From Annulohypoxylon bovei var. microspora (taxonomy: Eukaryota > Ascomycota > Sordariomycetes > Xylariales > Hypoxylaceae), in the NCBI GenBank assembly GCA_022836615.1, contig MU405349.1, positions 40,540-104,539 on the forward strand: 64,000 bases of DNA, read 5' to 3'. Below the pieces are notes generated by a model. That model worked only from the letters and a program-made list of their open reading frames with translations, did no database searches and was not told the origin of the DNA. The position numbers and the translations under genes are program-made. Of this stretch, positions 47,401 through 61,184 are shown piece by piece (position 1 is the stretch's first letter; every line of letters begins with the position of its first letter).

Positions 47401-49204
47401 ACATTATCCATTATTTTAAAAACTTTATTAAGTACATTAGCTTTATTAAACGATTTTAAGATATGCTTAAAAAAGAAAATATATATATTTTATTAATATA
47501 TTTTTACAAAGGCAAATAAAACCTGCAAATTCATTATATACCATATAAAATTCAAAGGCGTAATTACTTTAAATTAATTATCCAAGATTAATTCATAAAA
47601 AAAAATAAGTTTAATATTTAATAAAATTGCATTTTTAATAATTTATATACCTTTTTTTAAATGTTATAAAAAGGTAATAAAATCAAGATTAATAATTTTC
47701 ATTTACTCATTTAATATAATAATTAAAGTGAATTTTTTTTAAAGTTAATAATTTAAAAAATAATTATTTTTTTTAATTTTAAATTTAATTTTTAATTATT
47801 AATATCATTATTTAAAAATAAGTTTTTTTAAGTATAATAATAAAAAACCCTTAACAGGTTTAAATTAATAAAAATCATTATAAAAAATAATAATAAATAT
47901 GTTATTAAAATTTTTATCGAAATAACCATGGGCCTTTTAAAGTTATGTATGTATTTATTAAAAGTTTTTATTAAATATTATGTTACATTCATTAATAATT
48001 AATATGTTTATATTTTTTTAAACTTGTTTTTTTTCCCGGGATATAAGTTAAAATTAATTTAAAAGGTTTACCGCAAAATGAATGGTAATGTTATTAATAT
48101 AAGTTATAACATTTTTTAATATTATAATAATATAAATTTTCCAACGAAAGCTTTTTAAATTTAATGCTTTAATAAGTATTTATATAATAATATTTTTATT
48201 TATATTATTTTTATTTCTTAAATAATAAAAGAATAATAAAGATTTATTTAATTTTATAATTCCATTATTTAAATCAATTATTTTAACCATATTAATTTTA
48301 TTAAAATATCTTAAAATAATAATTAAATAAATGGCTTATTTTTAATTTAAATTATTTTCTTAAACAAGGATCTTACTAAGGTTTTCCCAAGTATCATTAA
48401 GCTTATATTCGATTATTAAAATGGTTAAACGATTTAAAGAAAATATGTTAAATATTATTATTTTTATAAAAAAAAATATAATAAGATTTTTATTTATTCC
48501 CATTAAATTATAATTTATATCTTTGAAATTAATATGGTTATGGTTAAGATTTTTATTTAATTCGTTTATAATTTATTATATTATATGTTTATTAAATTAA
48601 ATAATATTGGTTTTTTATTTTAAGATATTATTATAAATAACTTTTTTAATAAAAGTATTATCTTTAAATGAAATTATTAATAAAGCATTAAAATCGTTTA
48701 ATAAAATGTAATAATAATTTAATTTAAACGTAATAAAAAAATTAAATAATTAAGAAACGTTATTTACTTAAAAAGCGTAAAGTAAATGTTTTACTTTAAG
48801 TTTAAAAATAACACTTTTTTTCATAATTATTTAATTTATACATTTAATAATATTACATGAAAAAGCTTTGAATTCTTTAACATTTTTAATATTTTTAAAT
48901 TAATTATTTTCTTTGTTATTTAAATTATCATTTAAAAAACTTTTAATATCGTTAAAATTATTAAATTTAATTAAGGTATTTTCGTATAATTAAAAATCTT
49001 AGTTTCTTTGGTTAAAAATAACATTATTTTTTAATTTTCTTAAAAAATTAAAATTCTTATTAATGAAATTTAATTTAAAAAAAAGATTTTGGTTAAAGGT
49101 GTTTTAAATTTTAATTAATATATTAAATTCCTTTGAAAAAAACTTTTCTTAAAAAATAAATAATATTAAATAAATAATAATTATTTAATTATAAAACCTT
49201 TTTA

Positions 49205-49516
49205 TGTGACGGTTCCTATAAGCAATGGTAAACTTGTATTATATGGGATTAAAAATGAGATTATTTTTATTAATAAGAAAGAAAAGGAAAAGTAATAACC
49301 TTTTGTTTTTAAGATTATAATATTTATATTTAAAAATGTGGATTAAATTAATTAACGTAAAAACCCCTTTTATATGTATTCCAATAACTTTAACGACCTA
49401 CTTGGGGTTGTTAATAACTTTATTATAAGAACCCACACTTACCACGTTTATAATTATAATATAAACTTGCGTTGATTTTTATTTTAATTAATTTTTTAAG
49501 TTTTCGATTCGTAATA
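49205..49516 (-). repeat. Left (3') LTR of the Gypsy element
   Basis: Starts TGTGACGGTTCC and ends GTAATA. It aligns over its full 312 bp with the right LTR, sharing blocks such as AATAACCTTTT and TTATAATTATAATATAA. It keeps more G/C than the right copy. On the minus strand this is the 3' LTR, next to the polypurine tract. Confidence 0.88.
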
Positions 49517-49519
49517 ATA

Positions 49520-49531
49520 CCCCTTTCCCCC
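49520..49531 (-). other. Polypurine tract of the Gypsy element
   Basis: The plus strand reads CCCCTTTCCCCC; on the minus strand this is GGGGGAAAGGGG, just before the 3' LTR, where plus-strand DNA synthesis of LTR elements is primed. It is one of the few G/C-rich stretches left in the island. Confidence 0.7.
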
Positions 49532-50430
49532 GTTTTTGGGGCTTGTAATCGCAAAAACTTCCTCGTTTATTTTATTTCTTACTTTAAATTATTAATAAAA
49601 TATTTTTAAGGCTTTTGTATTTTTTAATTTTTCTTAAGATTCCCACGTTAATTTTACATAACTTTTTTATTTAATTAATACCATTTTACGTACGCCCCAT
49701 TTTTTGCGTTTACTTTTTAATCGTAAGATTTTTTCGATAATATATTTAAGGTTTTCATTGTCTTAGTTAATAAAAAATAATGGTTAAACGTTATTTTATA
49801 TTTAAGATAATAATGGGTTTATAATTATTAACTTAAATAATTTAATGTAGAATTGTAATTAAATTCTTGTAAATACATTTAATTTTATTATATAAAAATT
49901 AATTACTTTAATTACTTTATATTTCGTGTATAATTAAAAAAGTTTTTTTTTAAATTATAATATTATAATATTTTTTAAATTTAATTAAACTTTATCGTTT
50001 ATTTTATATTTAAAGCCTTTTAATTAAAATTAGTTTACTATACATTCCATTCATTTTTAAATTATAACCATGGTAACTTGGGCGTACTTGTTAGTTTTTT
50101 TAATTTTGGTTATAAAATCCATAACTTTTTATTTTTTAAATGATTTATTTGGGACTTTATTAATAATTTATTTAATTAAGTATACGTAATATTTATACGT
50201 TATATAAAAAAGGTTAATTTGACCATTATATTCCGATTATTAATTATTATTATCGTTATAAATAACATTTTTAATTAATTAAATTATACGTAAATTAAAA
50301 AACATTATAAGTATATTTATATTTTTTAATTTATTTTTTCCATAGATTTATTAATTTTTAAATTAAAAATAATAAATAAACATTATATTACCCTTATTAA
50401 TTTATAAAATTTTATTTAGAATGTGTTTAT

Positions 50431-50616
50431 TTAATTACTTTTTTGGTTTAATATTACCGTCATAAAAAAACCATAATACTTAACGTGGATATATATAAAC
50501 CTTATGGTATACACTTTAATTTTTATAATATTTATTACTTTTAATAAAACCCATTTTAATAACTGGTAGGTAACCATTATTAAATACCGGGGGTTTTTTT
50601 TTTTTTTTATTAACAT
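50431..50616 (-). pseudogene. Integrase remnant of the Gypsy element
   Basis: A 61-codon minus-strand frame resembles part of the retroviral-type integrase core of Gypsy elements; the end (VKYYGFFMTVILNQKSN) stands where the family has the region around its second catalytic Asp. The acidic residues expected there are replaced, consistent with G-to-A change. Position downstream of reverse transcriptase fits. Confidence 0.55.
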
Positions 50617-51657
50617 TTTTATTATAAAGTTAATAAATAATTTTAAAAAATAATAATTAAAAATAAATAAAGATTTTAATAACCTTTTTCATTAGGTTCG
50701 TTAAACGTAAATTCGATTATAAATATTATAATTCTTATAAAACTTCCATATATTTTATCCCATAATTAATTAATAAAAAAACCTTAAAGCGATTGCGATA
50801 ATATTATTTTTTTTTAAATAACTTATAACATAAAAATTATAAACATTTTAAATTATAACCGTTTTAAAAAACTCTTAATCCGATATCCACATTTATTCCT
50901 TAAATAACATAATTCTTTTATTATTTAAACCACACTTAATGATTAAAACTTTATAATCCTTAAAAATTAATAAAAAATAATAATCGCTTTTATTAATAAC
51001 CTCATAAATCATCTTAAAATTTGTATCCTTAATAACCCTTTAATCTTATAAAGCTTATAAATCTTCGTTATAAAAGATTTTTTTTTTAATAGGTATAGTT
51101 ATAAAGCTTTGATCTAATATTACCCCTTTTTTTAACATTTTAATAACATTCGTTAAAAACATTTAAATACTTGTTACCGTCGTCCTTATTGGGGGTAACC
51201 ATTCTTATTTAAATAAACATTACATATAATTTACCACTTTTTCATCTTTTTAATTTACCAGGATATTTTAACCTCGTTTTAATAAAGCATTAAGTCATTT
51301 TATTTCTTTATTAACTTAATATTTTATAATAAAATTAAATCTTAATAAAGTTTACTTTTAACGTACTTAACATTTATTTAATTTATAAATAATTATAAAA
51401 TACTTTAAATTCTTATAATTTATAAGGATTGTAAAAGGTTTGGTTACTTTTTATAATTCTTTTTATTATATTTTTATTAACTTAATAATCGTTAAAAACT
51501 TTTTGTTATATATTTTATAATTACATTTAATTAATAATAATTTTATTAAATAATAAACCACAAGCTTTAATATTTTATTATAATCTTTTTATAAAAAACA
51601 AGCTTTTAAAGTTTATTTTAAGTAATCCGCTTTTAAATACATTTCTTAATTAAAATC

Positions 51658-52077
51658 CTAATGAATTAAGATTAATATAATAATAAATAAGTGTTTTAAT
51701 TTTTCGAACGCCGCGTTTACTTTTTGCCCCCACTTAAAAAAGGCCCCTTTTTTTATTAAGGTGGTTAAAAAGGTAATTAACTTGTTAAATTTTTTAATAA
51801 ATATTTTATAAAAGTTTATAAACCTTAAAAAGTTATGAATTCCCCGTACGTTTATAAATAATTCCCACCTTTTAATAATTATAACTTTATTAAAGTTTAC
51901 CTTAATTCCTTTTCCCATCGTAATAATAAAACTTAAATATTTAATTTCTTTTATAATAAAAAAATACTTAAAAAAATCTAGTTTTAAATTAACGTTATTA
52001 AAACGTTTTAACATCGTTTTAATTTTATTTATATGGTTTTTACGAAACCCGTTTAAATAAATTATTACATTATCCAT
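51658..52077 (-). pseudogene. Reverse transcriptase remnant of the Gypsy element
   Basis: The longest frame in the island (139 codons). It matches the palm/thumb part of Ty3/Gypsy reverse transcriptase: KYLSFIITMGKGI, FLRFINFYKIFIKKF and FFKWGQKVNAAFEKLKH follow the family pattern closely. The catalytic YxDD motif reads YMDN (tat atg gat aat), so the second Asp has become Asn by a G-to-A change. The protein would be inactive even if the frame were continuous. Confidence 0.85.
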
Positions 52078-53477
52078 ATATATTAAATAATAATTATTTA
52101 AAAAGTTGGATAAGGTTTTGTTAATATAACGTTGGAACGCCGTTAGCGCCCCGCATAGTTTAAAGGGTGTGATTAACCATTTAAAAGCTTTAAATCGGGT
52201 GTAAAAAGCGATTTTCCATTTATCCTTTTCTTTTATTTATAACTTATAAAATATAACTTTAACGTTAATTTTAATTAACCACTTAACTTTATAAAAAAAT
52301 CGTAAAATTTCCTTAATTAATAATAACGAATAACGGTCGCGTATTAAAATAACATTAAAAGCTTTATAATTCATATAAAACTAAAAGTCACCTTTTAATT
52401 TTTTTATAAACAATACCGATACTTTTCTTAAAAAATTATTAACCTTAATCCACCCTTTATTTAATAAATTTATTAAAGTTTTTTATAATATTAAAAACTT
52501 TTTTTTTAATATACCATATAAAAGCTTTTATAAAACTTTTTTTTCTTTATTTTAATCGTTTTTTTATAAATTAACTTTAATATTTAACCTTAACCTTAAT
52601 AATAATAACATTATACCCTTATTATTTAAAAAATTTCCAATTTAATTTTTTAATTCATTAAATAACGTTTTTTAGATTTAATTAATTATAAACCTTTCCT
52701 TTTTTTCCAATATAATATTAATATTTCACATAATAACATTAAAGATTTAAACGTTTTCACCGTTTTTTTTATATTAACGTTTTTTTTCTTAAACCATAAA
52801 TATTAAAAACACATTTTTTATTACATACTTAACTTTCTTGGTTTATAAATATTTTATTTTAACGTTATAAAATACTTAAATAATATTTTAACTTTTTTCG
52901 TATATTATTAAGCCGTATTTCTTTAAACTTATTTTAATCGACTTTTTTTTCACCTTATAAATAACATCGTTCCATTTTATCCACGGTTTTTTTAATATTA
53001 AAAAAAACGTAAAATCCGAAATAACATAACCTTATATTCGTTCCTTTTTACCATTTATATTAATTTCCACATATATAAACATATTAATCATATAAAATTC
53101 CTTATCTTTAATTAATTTTAACTCTTTCTTTTAAATAAATATACGTAATAACTTTATTTATCGTATAAATTTTTTATTAAATATTAAATATATTAAACAT
53201 CTTAAATTTATAAACGTATCGATAAACTTTTATCCATTTAATAAAATTTCGATTAAAAAAAAAATAATATACATTTTATTTAAAGCTTCCTTAATATTTA
53301 CAAATCTTAATATTAACTTTTAAGCGTAATTTCGTCCAAAAATTACTCATTTTTTAAACACTTTAATAATTCGTAATCATTTTTAACATTTTAATCATTT
53401 TAAGCCTCCATAATAACCACTCGTGGCGTACCATTTCCGTTACCATAATCCGGCCAAGGTGTAATTCGAAATAATAA

Positions 53478-53519
53478 GCAAACCATTGTAAAATGCCTTA
53501 TCTTCGTATAATAAGCACA
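53478..53519 (-). pseudogene. Gag zinc-knuckle remnant of the Gypsy element
   Basis: The minus strand codes CAYYTKIRHFTMVC, a retroelement nucleocapsid zinc knuckle (C-x2-C-x4-H-x4-C) with exact spacing in which the second Cys is Tyr (TAT for TGT, again G-to-A). It lies upstream of reverse transcriptase, as gag should. Confidence 0.65.
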
Positions 53520-54560
53520 CTTACCTTCCCTCCTAAATTTCTTAAACTCTTAATTTAACTTTTATTATACCTTTAATAAATTATTATCACCTTAACACGA
53601 ACCATTTATTTAATTTATCGTTACAATTATCACAACGATTAAAATTATATAATTCACCCCACTTATAACCATATTTCTATTTCCATTAAACTTTAATCTT
53701 TATTTTTAAGTAATTACCATATTAATAAAGTTAATAACCTTTTAATTAAATGCCCTTTCGTACCAAATAATTATAAAACAATTATTTTTTTTTTTATAAT
53801 CCAATGTTTTTTCCATTTTAATCATTACATTATTAACCTTAACCACCCACTTATTATAATCCTTCTTATTTAACTTTTTTATTATAAAAACATTCCTTAA
53901 CTTATTATTCAACCCTACATTAATATAATTAATCTTATTCTCCCCTTTCCAATTTAATTTATTAATTAAAATTAACTTACTTTCAAAATTAATAAAAAAA
54001 TCACCAAAATATTAAAAAACACTTTAACACATTTTAATTAAATCTTAATAAATAATTTAAATTAATTATTTATCTTTAAATTTCTCGATTAAAACTTAAA
54101 TAAAAACTTTACTACTATATAACTTATCGAACCTTCTTATATTAAACCATTATATTAAACGCTACCGTTTTTTAATTAAAACCAAAAACATAATTTTTAA
54201 ACATTTATTTTTTTTTAATCCAAAATATATTATATTTTCTAAAATAAAAAAATTTAATATAACCACATATATTAAGAAATTTTCTTATTCATTAATTTAA
54301 ATTAAACATTTATTTTTAATTAAAATCATTTCTTTAATTTTATAAAACGAATTAAAGTTATTTAATAAATTAATTATAAAATTATTAAAAAAGTTATCGA
54401 AAAATTTATATATATTTAAATCGTATTAATAAAAAACAATAAATATTATAAAATTTTAATCATTTATTACTTAAAAAATATTTATATATTAAGTTATTAT
54501 TTAACGTAATAAACGCTTTTTTGAAGATTTTTATTAATTAAAAAGTAATTAATAAAAATA

Positions 54561-54872
54561 TATAATAATTCCCATAAATAACGGTAAACTTATATTATAT
54601 AAAATTAAAAATAAAATTATTTTCATTAATAAAAAAAAAAAAAAAAAATAATAACCTTTTATCTTTAAGGTTATAATATTTATACTTAAAAATGTAAATT
54701 AAGTTAATTAACATAAAAACCCCTTTTATATATATTCCAATAATTTTAATAATTTATTTAAGGTTATTAATAATTTCATTATAAGGACCTATACTTACCG
54801 CGTTTATAATTATAATATAAGTTCGCATTAATTTTTACCTTAATTAATTTTCTAAGTTTTTAATTTATAACA
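54561..54872 (-). repeat. Right (5') LTR of the Gypsy element
   Basis: Full-length partner of the left LTR, ending TATAACA. It has lost more G/C than the left copy: the TGTGACGG start reads TATAATAA here. Confidence 0.88.
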
Positions 54873-57800
54873 TTTTATATAAAAATCCAATAAATAAAAA
54901 CTTATTAATAAAATTATTAACATAATATTTTTTTAATTAATTTATTAATAAAATTTTCTTTAACTTATATTTCTTTTAAAGAAAATATATTAATCCTTTT
55001 ATTTATTTTTTAATTTTAAAACGGTAAATATAATAAAAACATAATTATATAAATATATATCTCGGAAAATTAAACTACGATATAAATATATATTAAAAAT
55101 AAAAAGCTTAATATTACCGTTTTAAAAAAATATAATTAATTTTAATGTAAATTAAATATTTTTATTAAATATTTAAAATGTAAAATAACATAAATAAAAT
55201 TAAAGGTGGTGGATGATATAATATATGGTATTATAATAAAATTAATGTTAATTTTTCTCGAAATTATAATAAATATTATATTTAAAAATGTAATTATAAA
55301 CATTAATAAAAGAAAGTTTACGATTTAAGAATATTTTATTTAATATTTTAATTAAAAGCTTTTAAGTAATTTCATCTTTATTTAAAACATTAATAAAATT
55401 AAAGGACTTAATAAATATAATGAAAAAAACAATTAATAAACCGAATTTATTTATATTATTTCCTTTAATTTTAATGGTATAATTTATTATATAATATATT
55501 AATAAAATAATATATAATTTTATGAAAATTAATTTAAAGTTATAATTATATTATAAAGTAATTATAATGACCTTATTTTAATAAATGTAATGGTTTATAA
55601 GCTTTTTAATATGTAATGTATTATTTTCATTAAAATAAATGAATTTATTAGTTTTTTAAAGAAATTTAAATTTACATTTTCTTATAAAACGTAAACCTTT
55701 TTTTCGCTTTTTTGGTTTATTAACTTTATTATACTTATAATAAATCGTAATATAACGATGGGTTTAAGTTACGATAATAATGAATTTAATTTTATTTTCC
55801 CATTTTAATTCCAATTAATTTAAGTTATATTATAAATTTTTAAAAGGTTTAAACCGCTTAGATTTTTAAATACATTTTCTTAATATCGTTTCGTTAAAAT
55901 CTTTTTAAAAGTGTTTATTAACTTATTATATAAAAGCTATGATATTTTTAAAATCATTAATTTTTAATAAATTTATAATGACGTTTTTAACATTAATATT
56001 TTTATAAAACCAAAGAAAACCATATAAATGGAAAGCTCCACGTTTATTAATTTTAAGGATTTTAAAATAATTATTAATAAAATCAAAGGCATTATCTTTT
56101 GTAATAACTCGGATAATTTTATTAAAAAAAGCGTTTAACTATATAATAATGAAATTATATTATAAATATAACAAAATTTTAATTAATTTCTTTCACCATA
56201 AATCGATATTTATTTATAAAATACTTCTTAAAATTACCTTTAATTTAATTCATATATTAATCACTCCAAAACTTTTAATTAATAAATATACGGATAAGTA
56301 ATAATATATTATTTGGATTAATAATAAATTAAATCGTTAAAAAGTCATTTTTTATTATTAAACTTTTTATTTTATTCTTTTATTAAATCTTCTTTTCGTT
56401 TAATAAAGGTTATTACTTACCAAATATAATAATTTCATGTTAAAAATAATGAATATTTAAATTGTTAATAAGCTTATAATATTTCAAGTCATTGGTAATT
56501 TAAAAGAATTATTCTTAAATAATTATATTACATATATAATGCATATATTTAAAAAAAGATTTATTCGCTTATACATAATTAATTTAATTACTATTATCTT
56601 TAATAATTTAATTAAATATAAAAAAAAGGAAGATAAAATATATAACCGTTATAACACCATATTATTATAATTTAATAAAAGCTTAATTATTTTATTATTA
56701 TTAATTAAATTAAAATATGTTAATAATTAAAATAAAATATTATCTTACATTTTCAAGCCGAAATTTATTTCATTATAACGATTTAATTTTTGCCATTAAT
56801 TAAAATTAAAAATAATAAACCTACCTTAACCATATGGAAATAATTTAAAAAAAATTAACGTAAAATAATAAAGATTTTAAATATTAAGAAATTTATTACT
56901 TAATAAAATGTAAATATATAATTTCTTATTAATAAATTCCGGAATAATGAAACCTTTTTAAATTTCATTAAAAAATGGTTGCCGAAATTTAAAGCGAATA
57001 AATTTAAATATAAATTATATTTTTTCGGCATTATTCGTTTAATTAATTTATTTTAAAAAGAATCTTAAAGATGTGATTTTCAAGTGAATTTCAACTTCCA
57101 CATTTTTTATAAAATTATTGTTTTAATTTATTAAAGGATTTAATTATATTTTATTTATTATAAATATAAAAGGCTTATTTTAAGAAATATAATTAAAATG
57201 GTTTATATTATGAAATAAATGAATGAATTTTTGTTCTTTTAAATCATTATTTACGTTTTTTTTTTCAAATTCCATATATGGTTATTTATTAATATTAATT
57301 ACATTTGTAAAGTGTATAAAAATATTCGGATTAAAACTTAAACGAATATTATTATTTAATATAAGGTTATTAAATATGGGATCATATCTTTATGAGGAAA
57401 CATAAATCGCTTTATTAATTGTTTTTACTTTTATATTTTTAATATATATAATATTAAAAAGGATTTAAAGTAATACGATATTATTTTTATTTATTTAAAT
57501 ATTCCAAAAGTTATCATTAAATGAAATATTAAAATATAAATGATTATTATATTTTAATTATAATAAAACTTTTATTATAATAAATTTCCATAACCTTAAA
57601 ATGGGTAAAAGATTTTTCTTAACCGGTGTATTAAATGTATACCATATTATATATATATTATTAAAAACATTTTAAATTAACCAAAGTAATATTTTAATAA
57701 TAAAAAAAACGTCGTTTACGAAGATAATAACGTGCCTTAAAATTTTATAATATATTTAATCATTTAATTAATTTATAATAAAATTTAAAAAAAATTTAAT

Positions 57801-60800
57801 AATCGTATTAAACGTATAATTAATTATTAAAAATTTCTCTTTTAAAGGACGGAATTTATTAATAATAAAGGGAAAAAAATGTATATAAAAAACTTGAAGT
57901 ATGGTTAATTAATATTAGGACGGTAAATTTCCTTTTTTTAAAATAAAAAAATAAATTTTATATAATTAAATTATTTTTAAAGATTAAGAAAAACAATCCA
58001 AATAATTAAAGTAATAAATGTATTATATTAAATTAAAAGAAAATGGAATGTTTAATTTTTTAAAAATATAATTTAAGAAAAATTCTTATAATAATAATTT
58101 AATATTAATATAAATATATTATATGAAATATAAACGATATTATTTTATAAGTAAAAGATCGAAATTTTAAGTTTTCTTTTAAAAATTAAAAATGTAAAAT
58201 GTTTTATAACGTGAATTAATAAATTTTATAAAAGATTTAGATAATGAAGCATTTTTCTTAATTTAAAAGTCATTTTTTAAATTAATAAAAAAATCATGGA
58301 AAATTTTATGAACGTTAATATTATTAATGGTATATTAATAATTTAAAGGTTTAAATTTAAATTAAAGGTTAATATTTTTAACTTTTAAGTGATTAATTAA
58401 AGGTTAATTAAAACGTGTAAATTACTTAATAACAAGTTTTATTAATTTAAAAAATCGAAATTTTAAAATTTAAAAAATATATATATTAAAGTAAAGTTTA
58501 ATTTAATAATATTTAAGGATTCGAAATTTTCTAAAGCTTATAATACCGAATAAAAGTAAAAGCATGATTAAAATTTAAATTCATATTTAAAACAATATAA
58601 TTAATATATATTTAATTGGAAAATTTATGATGTATAATGTTAATTTTAAATTATTTAATAATATTAAAAAAACTTGTGAATATTATTAATTAATATTATA
58701 AAAAAGTTAAAGATATATTATCCACTTTTTATATATAATTACTTATATAATTAAAGTATTTAACTTGTTTATATAATTTATATGTTTTATTTAAAATATA
58801 TTACTTAAATATATATATAATTAATAATTTCATTTTCATGTAAATTTATTAAAGGTTTATATATTAAACTTTTTATTATTAAATTAACTTCTTTATATTT
58901 AATTTTAAAAGCGTTGGAAAGTAATATTATAAACATATAATTATAATAAAGTGATTACTTTATTTTATATACATGTGGGCAAAAATATTACATGCCACAA
59001 ATTATAAATAAAATAAAGCTTACTTTTTAATTAATTTCTTATAAAGTTTAATAATATAATGAAAAACATGAAAAGTTAATTGTTTTTTTATTTTAAAGAT
59101 TAATGGCTTAAAGGCATTATTTTTAAACGAAATAAAATAATAAATATGAAAATTTAATATATTTTTATTAATAAAAGTTTAAAGGAATAATATTAAACAT
59201 TTATTTTAAAATATTAAAAAAAACGTAAAAGTTTAAATAAATTTATATCCTTCTTAAATTACAGTTTAAATCACTTTAATAAACATTATAAACCTTTTTT
59301 ATATAATTATTTAATTATAAACATTAACCATGGATTCATTTTTAAATAAAGGTTATTGTAACTTAGTATCTTTTATAAGATTTGGATTGGATATTTTATT
59401 TATCATTTTAATTACATTAATTAAAAAAGTAAATAAAAATTCATAATTTATTAAATTTAATATTTATATCTTAATGTTTTTAATTATTATTTAATTACTT
59501 TTAATGAAAATTAATGTTAATGTAAGTAATTATATTTAAGATTTATTTATAATTTTCTTTATATATATTTATTTATTTAATGATTATGGATATTATGAAA
59601 GTGATATTATTTATGTAATTAATACATTAAAAGCTTAAGGATTTAAAACAAGTGTAAAGGATATGTTTTTTAATGATTTATATTAATAAACTTTATTTAT
59701 AATATTTTTTTAAAGCATTTACGGGTATGTATTAAATAAATATATAAATAAAAAATGTTAATAATATGAAAATTAATGATTAAGTTATTAAATGTATAAT
59801 TCATTAACCTCTATAATATATTAATGTAAAAAGATTAAATAAATTATTTATTTTATAGTTATGTTTATTTATCTTTAAAAATATAATACATTAATTTTCA
59901 TATTAATTAATTTTAATTATTATTGGAACATGGTATTTTCATTGAATTATTTTTTTTCTTAAATTATAAAAATAATTATAAACCTTTAAACTTAATTAAA
60001 AAAGGTTTTTATTTATTTTATATTTTCTTTTTTTTTGATGAATTAACACGGAAAAAATATATATGGGTATTTATTAATAATAAAATAAAATTAAAAAACA
60101 ATTAATATATATTTTATAATAATTATATTATTAAGTAATTAAAAAACAAATTCATTTTATGAGTTAATTATAAAGTTAAAACACTTAATAACTAATACCC
60201 CATTTATGTTATTTTGTTAAATATAACCTTATAAGCTTTAACGTTATTTAATAATAATCTTATATTAACATTTACGTAAAGTTTATCCTTATTTAAAACA
60301 TTTATTTACTTAAACTTATAATAATAATTAATGTAATTAATTAAAAAAACCATTTAAGGTTTAATTTAAATTACCTTAATAATAATTAAAAATAAGAATT
60401 TTAAGACCTTAACACGTTAAATAAAAATCATTAAAAATAATAATTCATTAATTAATAATAAAAGGATTAATATTAAAAACGAAAATAATAACGGTGGTTT
60501 AAATAAAATTAAACATAATAAACGGTAATTTTAAATAATAAAAAGTTTTTTTTTAAGTTAATAAAACATTATAAAAACATTTAAATTAAATAATATTATA
60601 AAAAAATAAAATATAAATAATTAATAAAAACTTAACCTTTTTTTAAAGTTTATTTTAAATGATATATATCCACTTATTTCGAAATTAAAATCGAATAATA
60701 TTAATTTAATTATAACATTATTAAAAAAACGTAAAAACATGAAAAAGCATAATAATATATAATTAATTATATTAAACCTTTAAATTAAAAAATTAACTTA

Positions 60801-60879
60801 AATTATATTTAAAAATATAAACGGAATAAACCTAAAAAATGGAAAGTAACGAAAATAAAAATTAAACATAAATTAATAT

Positions 60880-60957
60880 AAAATTAAAAAATAATGGAAT
60901 AATATAAAATTAAAAAATAATAAAATAATATAAAATTAAAAAATAATGGAATAATAT
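60880..60957 (+). repeat. Three tandem copies of a 26-bp A-rich repeat
   Basis: Units at 60880-60905, 60906-60931 and 60932-60957 share AAAATTAAAAAATAAT and end in AATAATAT. The middle copy has AA where the outer copies have GG, the G-to-A direction of RIP. Confidence 0.85.
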
Positions 60958-61184
60958 AAATAAATAAAATAAAAAAATAAATTTAATTTAATGGGTTTAA
61001 AACGTTAATTTAAGGTTATATAAAATGGTAAGAAGTTTTTAATTATTATTTAAGTATTTAAATATATAAAAATTAATAACTATCATAAGAATTAAAAGGT
61101 TAATTACTTACAAAATATAAATGTTCTTACCTAAAACGCGTCTTAAAATCGGGCTATTATGGCACCTAATTGGGGGCCCTCTAG

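Larger units (their letters stand above)
49205..54872 (-). mobile_element. Dead Ty3/Gypsy LTR retrotransposon
   Basis: Two 312-bp direct repeats (49205-49516 and 54561-54872) align end to end without net gaps and flank a 5.0-kb interior. The 5-bp sequence TTTTA stands directly outside both ends (49200-49204 and 54873-54877), as expected of a target-site duplication, though in AT-rich DNA this carries less weight. A polypurine tract on the minus strand (49520-49531) abuts the left repeat, fixing the orientation: 5' end on the right. Reading leftwards, the interior holds a gag zinc-knuckle remnant, a possible protease, reverse transcriptase and integrase, the Ty3/Gypsy order. All frames are broken, and the differences between the two LTRs are largely G/A and C/T, so RIP is the likely cause of decay. 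Confidence 0.88.
44447..61135. other. Extremely AT-rich, gene-free island (RIP-decayed repeats)
   Basis: Both edges are sharp. Almost every 60-base line has only a handful of G or C (the line at 46681 has two). G and C that remain are often in CG or short runs. No frame longer than 140 codons exists, and those present are A/T-rich relics. One dead LTR retrotransposon was resolved inside (49205-54872). The flanking parts (44.5-49.2 and 54.9-61.1 kb) are equally decayed and I could not assign them. The pattern is that of RIP acting on repeated DNA in ascomycetes. A centromeric or other heterochromatin role is possible but not shown. Confidence 0.85.

Noticed and set aside
57223..60105. Open frames of about 60 codons in the AT-rich island (57223, 59923)
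   Set aside because: They consist of A/T-only codons (Phe, Ile, Leu, Lys, Asn, Tyr) expected by chance in such DNA and show no family pattern.
44447..61135. AT-rich island as inserted mitochondrial DNA
   Set aside because: Its composition would fit, but I found no mitochondrial gene, tRNA or rRNA pattern, and a nuclear LTR retrotransposon with RIP-type changes is present.
44447..61135. AT-rich island as a centromere
   Set aside because: Fungal centromeres can look like this, but sequence alone cannot show it and 16.7 kb is short compared with typical RIP-type regional centromeres.
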